Of a DNA stretch of 64,000 bases, positions 25,909 through 34,643 are shown in pieces. The translations under genes and the position numbers were made by a program. How positions within the stretch are numbered: position 1 is the first letter of the stretch; each line of letters begins with the position of its first letter. The DNA comes from Haloglycomyces albus DSM 45210 (GTDB lineage Bacteria > Actinomycetota > Actinomycetes > Mycobacteriales > Micromonosporaceae). Under the pieces are notes generated by a model. It searched no databases and was not told the origin of the DNA. It worked only from the letters and a program-made list of their open reading frames with translations. The DNA is taken from contig NZ_AZUQ01000001.1 in the NCBI RefSeq assembly GCF_000527155.1, positions 1,609,615 to 1,673,614 of the forward strand, given 5' to 3'.

Positions 25909-27615
25909 ATGCCGCAGAGCGATGCCCCTGCCCGCAGTGATGCACAGGGCGAGGAGACCGGTCACCCTCGTCGCTGGTGGATTCTTGCGATCCTCGTCGT
26001 TTCGCTTTTGGTTGTCGTCATTGACAATACGATTCTGAACGTAGCGCTGAAGACGCTCGCCGATCCGCATGACGGATTGGGAGCGAGCCAAAGTGAACTG
26101 GCCTGGATGGTCAACTCGTATACTTTGGTGTTCGCCGGATTGCTGTTCGCCTTTGGCGTGGTGGGTGATCGCCTGGGCCGTAAGGTCATGATCATGGCCG
26201 GCCTTGTGGTGTTCGGTGTGGCGTCTCTGCTGTCGGCCTATGCCGACAGCCCGCTCCAGCTCATCCTGTTTCGCTCGATCATGGGTATGGGGGCGGCGAT
26301 GATGATGCCCTCGACTCTGTCGATGCTGCGGGCGGTGTTTCCGGCCAAGGAGTTTCCCAAGGCGCTCGCTGTTTGGACGGCCGCGGTGGGGGCGTCGGGT
26401 GCATTGGGTCCGCTGGTCGGAGGCGCTTTGCTGGAACGTTTCTGGTGGGGCTCGGTGTTCCTGGTCAATGTGCCCATTGTCGTGTTCGGGTTGCTGTTCA
26501 TCGGTATTCTGGCTCCGGAATCGCGTGGTAGGCAGGGGAAACCCGACGTCGTCGGCATGCTGTTGTCGGTGGCGGGACTGGTGACGCTCACCTACGGCAT
26601 TATCGAAGCGGGAGAAAGCGGCACCTGGAACAATGTCGAAGCCTGGGGCACCATGGCCGTCGGGGGTCTCATTCTGGTGTGGTTCATCTGGTGGGAGGCC
26701 ATCACGCCACACGCCTCCCTGGACGTGTCACTGTTTAAGAAGCAATTGTTTTCGGTCTCCGCGTTCACCATGACCCTGGTGTTCTTCATATCCATGGGTC
26801 TGATGTTTTTCATGTCGTTCTATCTGCAGATCGTGCGTGGATACAGCCCCATGCAGGCGGGGTTGCTTTTCCTCCCGACGGCGATTTCCATGCTGCTTTT
26901 CGCACCCGGGTCGAACAACCTGGTTCAGAAATTGGGGCCGAAAACGGTCGGTATCGGCGGGATGCTGCTGTTGATCGGATCGGTACTGGTAGTGACGCGA
27001 CTGGAGGCGGACACCCCGATCGTCATGATCGTGGTCGCGTTCAGCCTGCAGGGGGTGGGGATGGCCTACCTGATGCCTCCGGCCATGACCACCTTGATGA
27101 ATGCGATGCCGTCCGATCAGGCCGGGGTCGGTTCGGCGTTGAGCAATACCCTGCGGCAAGTCGGAGGGGCTCTGGGCGTGGCAGTGCTGAGTACGGTCAT
27201 GGCACAGGATTACCGCCGGTCCTTGACCGAGGAGATCCCGGTGATCCGGGGAGAGGCCCGCGAATCGGTGGCGTCCACGTATGCGGCCCTTGACAGTGTG
27301 GACGGTATTCCGCCGCCGGTGCGGATGTTCGTGCTGGAAGCGGCCGATAGGTCGTTCATTTCGGCCATGCACGTGACCGCGTACACGGCGTGCGCGATCG
27401 CGGTGGTGGGCCTGATCGTGGTGGCTCTGTTCTATCCGAGGCGGGAACGACAAGATGTGCCTCAGCAGCGACGTGCGGAAACCCCGGATTATCGCGCCAA
27501 GATGGAGAATCTGGAATGGGGGCCGCCACTGCCTCCGTTGGGGGAATCCGAGCAGGAACACGGAGAATTGCAGACGGCCGGTCAGGCACCCCGTCGGCAT
27601 CGACAAGGGCAGTGA
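25909..27615 (+). CDS. MFS drug:H+ antiporter, DHA2 (14-TMS) family
   Basis: The 568-residue membrane protein is an EmrB/QacA-type exporter. VVVIDNTILNVALKTL is the DHA2 motif in TMS1, GDRLGRKVMIMAGLVVFG is motif A, and VGASGALGPLVGGALLE is motif C of antiporters. About 14 membrane segments are visible, then a roughly 50-residue charged tail. GGGAGA at 25898-25903 sets the ATG at 25909; the in-frame extension to 25792 is not coding-like. Substrate is unknown; no adjacent TetR or MarR regulator is present. Confidence 0.92.
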   Translation: MPQSDAPARSDAQGEETGHPRRWWILAILVVSLLVVVIDNTILNVALKTLADPHDGLGASQSELAWMVNSYTLVFAGLLFAFGVVGDRLGRKVMIMAGLVVFGVASLLSAYADSPLQLILFRSIMGMGAAMMMPSTLSMLRAVFPAKEFPKALAVWTAAVGASGALGPLVGGALLERFWWGSVFLVNVPIVVFGLLFIGILAPESRGRQGKPDVVGMLLSVAGLVTLTYGIIEAGESGTWNNVEAWGTMAVGGLILVWFIWWEAITPHASLDVSLFKKQLFSVSAFTMTLVFFISMGLMFFMSFYLQIVRGYSPMQAGLLFLPTAISMLLFAPGSNNLVQKLGPKTVGIGGMLLLIGSVLVVTRLEADTPIVMIVVAFSLQGVGMAYLMPPAMTTLMNAMPSDQAGVGSALSNTLRQVGGALGVAVLSTVMAQDYRRSLTEEIPVIRGEARESVASTYAALDSVDGIPPPVRMFVLEAADRSFISAMHVTAYTACAIAVVGLIVVALFYPRRERQDVPQQRRAETPDYRAKMENLEWGPPLPPLGESEQEHGELQTAGQAPRRHRQGQ

Positions 27616-27621
27616 CGAAAA

Positions 27622-27647
27622 AGCGGTTGGCCGATCGGCCAACCGCT
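27622..27647. terminator. Perfect 26-bp palindromic terminator
   Basis: The arm AGCGGTTGGCCGA at 27622-27634 is mirrored exactly at 27635-27647. It lies between the convergent exporter and aldolase genes and could serve both. Confidence 0.75.
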
Positions 27648-27671
27648 CACGTCGAATACGAGGATCGACTA

Positions 27672-28694
<1,023 letters not shown>

Positions 28695-29101
28695 ACTGCC
28701 TGCTCCTTACGAATGATCAACGGCACGGAGCCGTGTTTATCAGTTTCCTGAGGCGTGCTGACGGTCCCGGCGGAATGGAATCCGGGAGTCCGAGCCGTTC
28801 GCTGCCGTGCAGCGAGCCGCTGTCGTCCATTAAAATACCAGCTCGTTGAGCTGGTTGAATCCGGTTCCCTCCGCATGGTGAAGCACGCCTGAACCCCGAC
28901 CGGGGGTTGTGGGACTCAGACGCCGCTGTCTGGTTTCCCGCACGCACCTACCTTACTACCGACCCTGTTGGCTCTGCGTGAGCAGTCCGCTTTCCGGACG
29001 GCCGAGGGGCGAGCATGGCAGCGGTCGATAAGCCTGCCGTATTGAGCGCATCCTGGAGATTTCGGCGCGGGGTGGCCGCGTAGCGTACTAACGTCAATAA
29101 C
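28695..29101. other. Gap upstream of the aldolase gene
   Basis: About 400 bases between divergently oriented genes. I see no supported gene; short frames on the minus strand have biased composition but no ribosome site. Promoters for fba and the small acidic gene must lie here. Confidence 0.4.
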
Positions 29102-29326
29102 ATGAGCGCAGCTTTTGAAATTCATCGCGATGAGGACGATTTCCCCACCGACGGTCCGGAGAACAACGAGGACGAAGCGGTGGAGGAGGTGTATGAGGAT
29201 GAGTTTCCGCTGGAAGGTGGTGAGGCGGTAGAGGTCGGCCTCCCGCTGGAGTCGAACGAGGCCGACGCCATGGAGCAGCGGCAGGAAGTGCCCGAAGACG
29301 ACGATGCGGCCGACCGCGAAGCGTAA
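29102..29326 (+). CDS. Small highly acidic protein of unknown function
   Basis: The 74-residue frame has 29 Asp or Glu and very few basic residues, with no Cys. It is probably disordered. I do not recognise a family. It ends 31 bases before the convergent oligopeptidase gene. No strong ribosome site precedes the ATG. The skewed but consistent composition on one strand favours a real gene, which could be tested by conservation. Confidence 0.5.
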   Translation: MSAAFEIHRDEDDFPTDGPENNEDEAVEEVYEDEFPLEGGEAVEVGLPLESNEADAMEQRQEVPEDDDAADREA

Positions 29327-29357
29327 AGGCTCACGATCGGCCGCCGTCCCCCGGTTC

Positions 29358-31427
29358 TTACTGGGTGGCCTTAAGCTGGTCAAGTACCCAGGCGAGGTGG
29401 AAAGCCTCTTCCTTCCAGGCGTCGTAACGGCCGCTACGGCCGCCGTGACCGGCCTCCATTTCCGTCTTCAACAGCACGTGCGAGCTCGGCGAGGTGTGTC
29501 GCAGCTGCGCGACCCATTTGGCCGGCTCGTGGAACCCGACGCGCGTATCGTTCAGGCTGGTGACGGCCAGAATATCGGGATACGTGGAGTCGCTGACGTT
29601 CTCATAGGGAGAGTAGGACTTCATGTACTCGTAGACTTCGGCGGACTCAATGGGATTGCCCCATTCGTCCCACTCGGGAATGGTCAACGGCATGCTCGGA
29701 TCCAAAATCGTGGTCAAAGCGTCCACGAACGGCACCTGAGCGAGAATCCCGGTGAACTTGTCGCCGGCCATATTGGCGACGGCACCCATCAGCAGGCCAC
29801 CCGCCGAACCGCCACGCGCCACGATCCGATTGCCGTCGGCCCACCCGGTCTCGACCAAGTGATCGGCGACGGAGATAAAGTCGGTGAAGGTGTTCTTCTT
29901 CTGCAGCAGCTTCCCGTCGTCGTACCAGGAGCGACCCATCTCGCCTCCACCCCGGATGTGGGCGATGGCGAACACCACGCCCCGATCCATAAGGGACAGG
30001 CGGGGAATGGAGAAGTACGGGTCCGATGACATCTCGTAGGAGCCGTAGCCCATCAAGAGGACGGGATTGGTGGTGTCCGGTTCCACGTCCTTGTGCGCCA
30101 CGATCGAAACCGGCACCAGCGTGCCGTCGGCGGCGGTGGCCCATTCGCGGTGCTGCCGGTAGTCGTCCGGATTGAAGTCGCCGAGTACGGGAGTCTGCTT
30201 GCGCAGCATCTTGTCGCCACTGCGCACGTTGTAGTCGTAGATGCTCATCGGAGTGACCATCGAGGTGTATCCGAAACGAATGTGGTGGGTGTCGTATTCG
30301 GGAGTGTCGCCCAGCCCGACGTCGTAGAGCGGCTCGTCGAACTCGATGAGCTTCAAATCGCCGACCTTGTCCATCAATGCCAGCTGAGAGAGACCGTTCT
30401 CGCGCATCGACACGACCGCGAACTCGGCGAAGGCGTCCACACCGAGCAAACGACGGGCGTCGCTGTGAGGAACGAGTTCGTGGTAATCGGTGGTGTCGTC
30501 GACCGGCACCCAACCGAGCGTAAAGTTCTTGGCATTGTCGTTGTGCAAGACGAGGAAGCGATCACCCTGGTGGTCGATTTCCACGTCTACGCCGTCGCGA
30601 CGTCCGTCACCGAAGATGCGGAATTCCCCGGTCGGGTCGTCGGCGGGCAGGTAGCGGATTTCGGAGGTAATGCTGGAGGCCGACATGAGCATCAGGTACT
30701 TTTCCGAACGGGTCAAGCCGATGCCGACACGGAAACGCTCGTCGTCCTCCTGATAGATCAAGGTGTCGTCGTTCTCGCCCAAGATGTGACGCCAGACCTG
30801 GTGGGGCCGCCAGGCGTGATCGACCTTGGTGTAGAAGTAGGCGGTTCCGTCGGACGACCACGCACCGCCGTAGAAGGTGTCGGGGACGGCGTCGGATAGT
30901 TCCTCGCCGGTGCGCAGATCCTTGAAGTGCAGGGTGAAGCGTTCGTCGCCGGAGAAGTTGACCGAATAGGCCAGCAGATTACCGTCCGGAGACACTTCGG
31001 CGGCGCCCATGGAGAAGAAGTCGTGGCCCTCCGCCAGGACGTTGCCGTCCAGAATGACTTCCTCGCCCTCGATGGGCTGTCCCGGTTTGATTTCAGGGGG
31101 AACCAAACCTTCGGCCTTGAGACGGCACTGCCGGGCGTATTGCTTGCCTTCCTCGGTCCGACCGTAATACCACCAACCGTGGTGGCGCGTCGGCACCGAC
31201 AGGTCGGTTTCCTGAATACGGCCTTTGATTTCATGGAAAATCTTGTCGCGCAGCGAATCAAGGTGCGCGGTTTCCTGTTCGGTGTAGGCGTTCTCAGCCT
31301 TGAGGTAGTCGAGTACCTCGGGGTTCTCTGGATCGCGCAACCAGTAGTAGACGTCGTTGAAGGTGTCGTCGTGGAACGTACGTTCGTGGTCGTACCGTCC
31401 AGCGACCGGAGGTTGGATATCTGCCAT
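29358..31427 (-). CDS. ptrB: Oligopeptidase B (prolyl oligopeptidase family S9A)
   Basis: The 689-residue cytoplasmic serine peptidase cleaves short peptides after basic residues. An N-terminal beta-propeller (residues about 70-400) covers an alpha/beta-hydrolase domain with the nucleophile in ARGGSAGGLLMGA, the acid in SLNDTRVGF and the His in EAGHGGRSGRYD. The N-terminal HERTFHDDTFNDVYYWLRD signature and the length match oligopeptidase B. Confidence 0.93.
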   Translation of the reverse strand: MADIQPPVAGRYDHERTFHDDTFNDVYYWLRDPENPEVLDYLKAENAYTEQETAHLDSLRDKIFHEIKGRIQETDLSVPTRHHGWWYYGRTEEGKQYARQCRLKAEGLVPPEIKPGQPIEGEEVILDGNVLAEGHDFFSMGAAEVSPDGNLLAYSVNFSGDERFTLHFKDLRTGEELSDAVPDTFYGGAWSSDGTAYFYTKVDHAWRPHQVWRHILGENDDTLIYQEDDERFRVGIGLTRSEKYLMLMSASSITSEIRYLPADDPTGEFRIFGDGRRDGVDVEIDHQGDRFLVLHNDNAKNFTLGWVPVDDTTDYHELVPHSDARRLLGVDAFAEFAVVSMRENGLSQLALMDKVGDLKLIEFDEPLYDVGLGDTPEYDTHHIRFGYTSMVTPMSIYDYNVRSGDKMLRKQTPVLGDFNPDDYRQHREWATAADGTLVPVSIVAHKDVEPDTTNPVLLMGYGSYEMSSDPYFSIPRLSLMDRGVVFAIAHIRGGGEMGRSWYDDGKLLQKKNTFTDFISVADHLVETGWADGNRIVARGGSAGGLLMGAVANMAGDKFTGILAQVPFVDALTTILDPSMPLTIPEWDEWGNPIESAEVYEYMKSYSPYENVSDSTYPDILAVTSLNDTRVGFHEPAKWVAQLRHTSPSSHVLLKTEMEAGHGGRSGRYDAWKEEAFHLAWVLDQLKATQ

Positions 31428-31613
31428 GCCCCAAGCCTAGATGAGGCGCTCGCCGACGACGGTCGAGGTGGCGTCACCGGTATGCTTAAAGGATAACTTA
31501 CCCACGGGTAACGATTCCCACAATCGGTATTCACAGCGGTATCCGTGCGGCATAATTTTTCTTACTATGAAAAATTGCGATTACCGCAATGATTGAATGG
31601 GAAGATTGCCGAT

Positions 31614-32381
31614 ATGAGTGAGCCCAACGACCGGACAGACGAGGGCCAAGCCCCCGACGAGACACGACAAATGCCAACGGCCGCTGACGAATCAGACGAC
31701 GCCCCCGCCGCTGAAGTACCCGGCACGCCCGACGCTCCCGAATCCGAGGACACCGAAGAACCCGAAGAGCAGGGACCGTATCTCAAGGCCGACAACCTCA
31801 AAGCCCACGGCCACCACGGAACGATCATCGAAAAGTTCAGCGTCTCCGGAGACAAAGGACAAATCGTCGCCGTGACCGGCAATGCCGACACCGGACGCAC
31901 CACCGCACTCCTCTCCCTCAGCGGTCGATTCCAATTCGACACCGGAGTCCTGACCGTCGGAGGCGAGGACAACCAGCGGGCCATCCGTCAACTGTGCGCC
32001 ATGCCGACCGCAGAACCGGCCATCCATTGCGACGAATACCACACCATTCGTGACATCGCCTTGGAAACCGAAATCGCCACGCAGAAACGAGCCCAGCGCT
32101 CCGAGATCGAAAACTGGATCAGCGACCTTGGCGTCTCCACCGGAGCCCGAACCCTGTGGGGACACCTGTCCCAATACGACAAGAAGCTGGTCGGCATCGC
32201 GCTCGCCGCAGCGGAGAACACCCCCGTGATCATGCTGGACGACGTGGATGCCGGTCTCGATGTCGCCGAGAGCGACTTGATATTCGGAGCCGTTCGCTCC
32301 GTGGCCGACCGCGATCGACTTGTCGTCGTTTCCTGTGTGCGAGGCAACCCGCCCGCCGATACCGTTATCGCACTTCGTTAA
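31614..32381 (+). CDS. Degenerate ABC-type ATPase partner of a YhgE/Pip exporter
   Basis: The 255-residue protein has a very acidic, Pro-rich N-terminal 55 residues and then an ABC-like nucleotide domain. The P-loop reads GNADTGRTT (residues 89-97), with Arg95 where the catalytic Lys is normally found. The signature region is LSQYDKK (185-191) instead of LSGGQ, and Walker B is VIMLDDVDAG with Asp replacing the catalytic Glu. It may bind nucleotide but hydrolyse it poorly. GGGAAG at 31599-31604 supports the ATG at 31614. The stop is 13 bases before the YhgE gene, so the two form an operon. Confidence 0.7.
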   Translation: MSEPNDRTDEGQAPDETRQMPTAADESDDAPAAEVPGTPDAPESEDTEEPEEQGPYLKADNLKAHGHHGTIIEKFSVSGDKGQIVAVTGNADTGRTTALLSLSGRFQFDTGVLTVGGEDNQRAIRQLCAMPTAEPAIHCDEYHTIRDIALETEIATQKRAQRSEIENWISDLGVSTGARTLWGHLSQYDKKLVGIALAAAENTPVIMLDDVDAGLDVAESDLIFGAVRSVADRDRLVVVSCVRGNPPADTVIALR

Positions 32382-32394
32382 GGACCAACCGTTC

Positions 32395-34239
32395 ATGAGT
32401 AGTTTCAAACTCGCCTTCCTCGAGCTCCGTCGCTTCAAAGGACACCCCCTACGCTATGCGGCGTTGATCGCCATTATCCTCATGCCCTTGGTTTATGGAG
32501 GGCTTTACCTGGCATTTTCCTGGGACCCCTATGGCAAGACAGATCAAGTCCCGGTTGCGGTGGTCAATCAGGACAAAGGGGCGACGGTGGAAAACTCCGC
32601 GACGCAAGAGGAAAAGGCCATCAACGCCGGTGATCAACTGACCTCTCAACTCAAAGAGACCGACCTGCTGGGCTGGAACTTCGTAGATGAGGACCAAGCC
32701 ATGCAGGGGCTCAAAGACGGAGATTACTACGTTGTCATCACTGTTCCAGAAGACTTCTCCGAGCGTCTGGCATCCCTGGCCGGTACGAACCCCGAACGAG
32801 CGGAAATCCAGTTCACACTCAATGACGCCAACGGTTATCTGGCCGGGGTGATGGCCCAGACGGTGGAGCTCAACATACAGCAGCAAATCAATACCGCTGT
32901 ATATATTACCGCCGCCAAATCGTTGTTCTCAGGACTGGAAGAACTTTCATCCGGTCTTCAGGAAGCCGCCGATGGTGCCTCGGAAATCGAAGACGCGCTG
33001 GGCGACGCCAATTCGGGAATGGACGATATCGAATCTGCTTTGGCACAGCTGGAAGACGGTTCCCAGCAAGTCTCCGACGGGGTAACCGAGGCGGTCAATA
33101 AGGCGACTCCGATCATTTCCTTCGCGACCGAAACCTGGGACGGTGTTACCGATATCGCTACCACCGCTTCGGACGGCGTTCATGACGCATTGAGCGATAT
33201 GCAGGCGGTGCGCGACGACGCCTGTGAGACCGAAACCGAGGATGAAAACCTCGCCCCCGTTCTTGAGGAAATGTGTACACGGGCGGAGGACGCGATCAAC
33301 GCCGCAGAAGGCGTTCAGGATGATATCGACGAACTCGAGTCGCGTATCGACGCGCGGGTCGACACCGACGAGCTGCAACAGGCCCTCGACGACCTGGAGG
33401 CCCTGGACTCCGGTGCGTCCGATGTGGCCGACGGCATCGCGGAGACCCATACCGGTGCTACGACCTTGAACGACGGTTTGGACGACATTGAAGACGGTCA
33501 GAGCCAATTGGCCGACGAGTTGGACAGTGCCGCGCAGCGCATTCCGTCCACAGACCCGTCCAAAGATGCGGAGAATGCCGACGTCATCGGTAATCCGACT
33601 GCCATCGAGGAAACCAATCTGAATCCGGCCGGGACATATGGCCGGGGAATGGCTCCGTTCTTCATTGCGATCGCTCTGTGGGTATTCGGGCTTATCTGCT
33701 ATCTTCTGCTGCGTCCGGTCAATCCGCGTGCGCTGCTCGGTACCATGCGTTCGGTCCCCATCGCGCTGGGAGGTTGGATGTCCGGGGCCTTCTTGGGACT
33801 GCTTTCGCTGCTGGTATTGTACGTCACGCTGCAAATGGGGCTTGGACTTGATCCCAAGTACGCCTTGGGGACGATCGGATTCGGTGTGCTGGTGATTCTG
33901 GTGTTCTCGGCGCTGACACACTTGCTGAAACTGGCGTTCGGTGCGGCCGGTTCGCTTCTGATCGTGGTGTTGTTGATGATTCAGCTGACGTCGGCGGGCG
34001 GACTCTATCCGCCTGAAGTGACACCGGGCTTCTTCCGCATTCTCCATCCGCTACTGCCCATGAGCTATGTGGTGGACGGTTTCCGCGTCACCATCAGCGG
34101 CGGCGAGATGGACCATCTCCTGCGGGCTTGCCTGGTGCTGGTCGGCTATGGTCTCGCGGCGGTAACGGTGTCCACCTTGCTGGTCATGAGGCGGCGACGG
34201 ATGACGATGAGTCAGTTGAAACCGCATCTGGAGATCTAG
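32395..34239 (+). CDS. YhgE/Pip family ABC-2-like membrane protein
   Basis: The 614-residue protein has one N-terminal membrane segment (IAIILMPLVYGGLYLAFSWDPYG) followed by the YhgE signature VPVAVVNQDKGA. A long extracytoplasmic region rich in heptad-like Ala/Asp/Glu/Ser segments follows, then five or so C-terminal membrane segments. The family includes phage-infection protein Pip and T7-secretion relatives. The central region is strongly acidic. It is coupled to the degenerate ATPase gene. Export of lipids or proteins is possible; the substrate is unknown. Confidence 0.85.
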   Translation: MSSFKLAFLELRRFKGHPLRYAALIAIILMPLVYGGLYLAFSWDPYGKTDQVPVAVVNQDKGATVENSATQEEKAINAGDQLTSQLKETDLLGWNFVDEDQAMQGLKDGDYYVVITVPEDFSERLASLAGTNPERAEIQFTLNDANGYLAGVMAQTVELNIQQQINTAVYITAAKSLFSGLEELSSGLQEAADGASEIEDALGDANSGMDDIESALAQLEDGSQQVSDGVTEAVNKATPIISFATETWDGVTDIATTASDGVHDALSDMQAVRDDACETETEDENLAPVLEEMCTRAEDAINAAEGVQDDIDELESRIDARVDTDELQQALDDLEALDSGASDVADGIAETHTGATTLNDGLDDIEDGQSQLADELDSAAQRIPSTDPSKDAENADVIGNPTAIEETNLNPAGTYGRGMAPFFIAIALWVFGLICYLLLRPVNPRALLGTMRSVPIALGGWMSGAFLGLLSLLVLYVTLQMGLGLDPKYALGTIGFGVLVILVFSALTHLLKLAFGAAGSLLIVVLLMIQLTSAGGLYPPEVTPGFFRILHPLLPMSYVVDGFRVTISGGEMDHLLRACLVLVGYGLAAVTVSTLLVMRRRRMTMSQLKPHLEI

Positions 34240-34385
34240 CCTGCCGTTTCGTCTGACATGACGGCGCCTTGTAGACGTCGGTCACTTTCGGGGCGGGTGC
34301 GCTTGCAGCCGTCCCGAAGCGATGCGGTAAGCTATGGCAGGCGAGACAAGCGCGAGCTTGTTACGTTTCGCTGGGAAACCAGCGA

Positions 34386-34459
34386 GGCCAGGTAGCTCAG
34401 TTGGTACGAGCGTCCGCCTGAAAAGCGGAAGGTCGCCGGTTCGACCCCGGCCCTGGCCA
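34386..34459 (+). tRNA. tRNA-Phe(GAA)
   Basis: Seventy-four bases fold with acceptor GGCCAGG/CCTGGCC, D-arm AGCTCAGTTGGT, anticodon GAA in CCTGAAAAG and T-loop GGTTCGACCC. CCA is not encoded. Confidence 0.95.
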
Positions 34460-34468
34460 CCGAGAATG

Positions 34469-34507
34469 AGCCCGTCACCAGGAGAAATCCCGGTGGCGGG
34501 CTTTTTT
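34469..34507 (+). terminator. Terminator of tRNA-Phe
   Basis: AGCCCGTCACC at 34469-34479 pairs with GGTGGCGGGCT at 34492-34502 with one wobble pair, followed by six T. Confidence 0.9.
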
Positions 34508-34583
34508 GCGTTCTCGTGTTGTCCGCTGAATTCCGTAGCTAAGGGCACAATAGGTGCACGATCCCTTGTGGAACCAGCTTCGG

Positions 34584-34629
34584 CCTGAGCGGTCGTCTCC
34601 GGGCAAGGCCCCGGAGACGACCGCTCAGG
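34584..34629. terminator. 20-bp perfect hairpin downstream of the PBP gene
   Basis: CCTGAGCGGTCGTCTCCGGG at 34584-34603 pairs exactly with 34610-34629 around a 6-base loop. It lies 14 bases beyond the PBP stop, but there is no T-run on either side. Confidence 0.7.
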
Positions 34630-34643
34630 CGCGTGCGACGACG

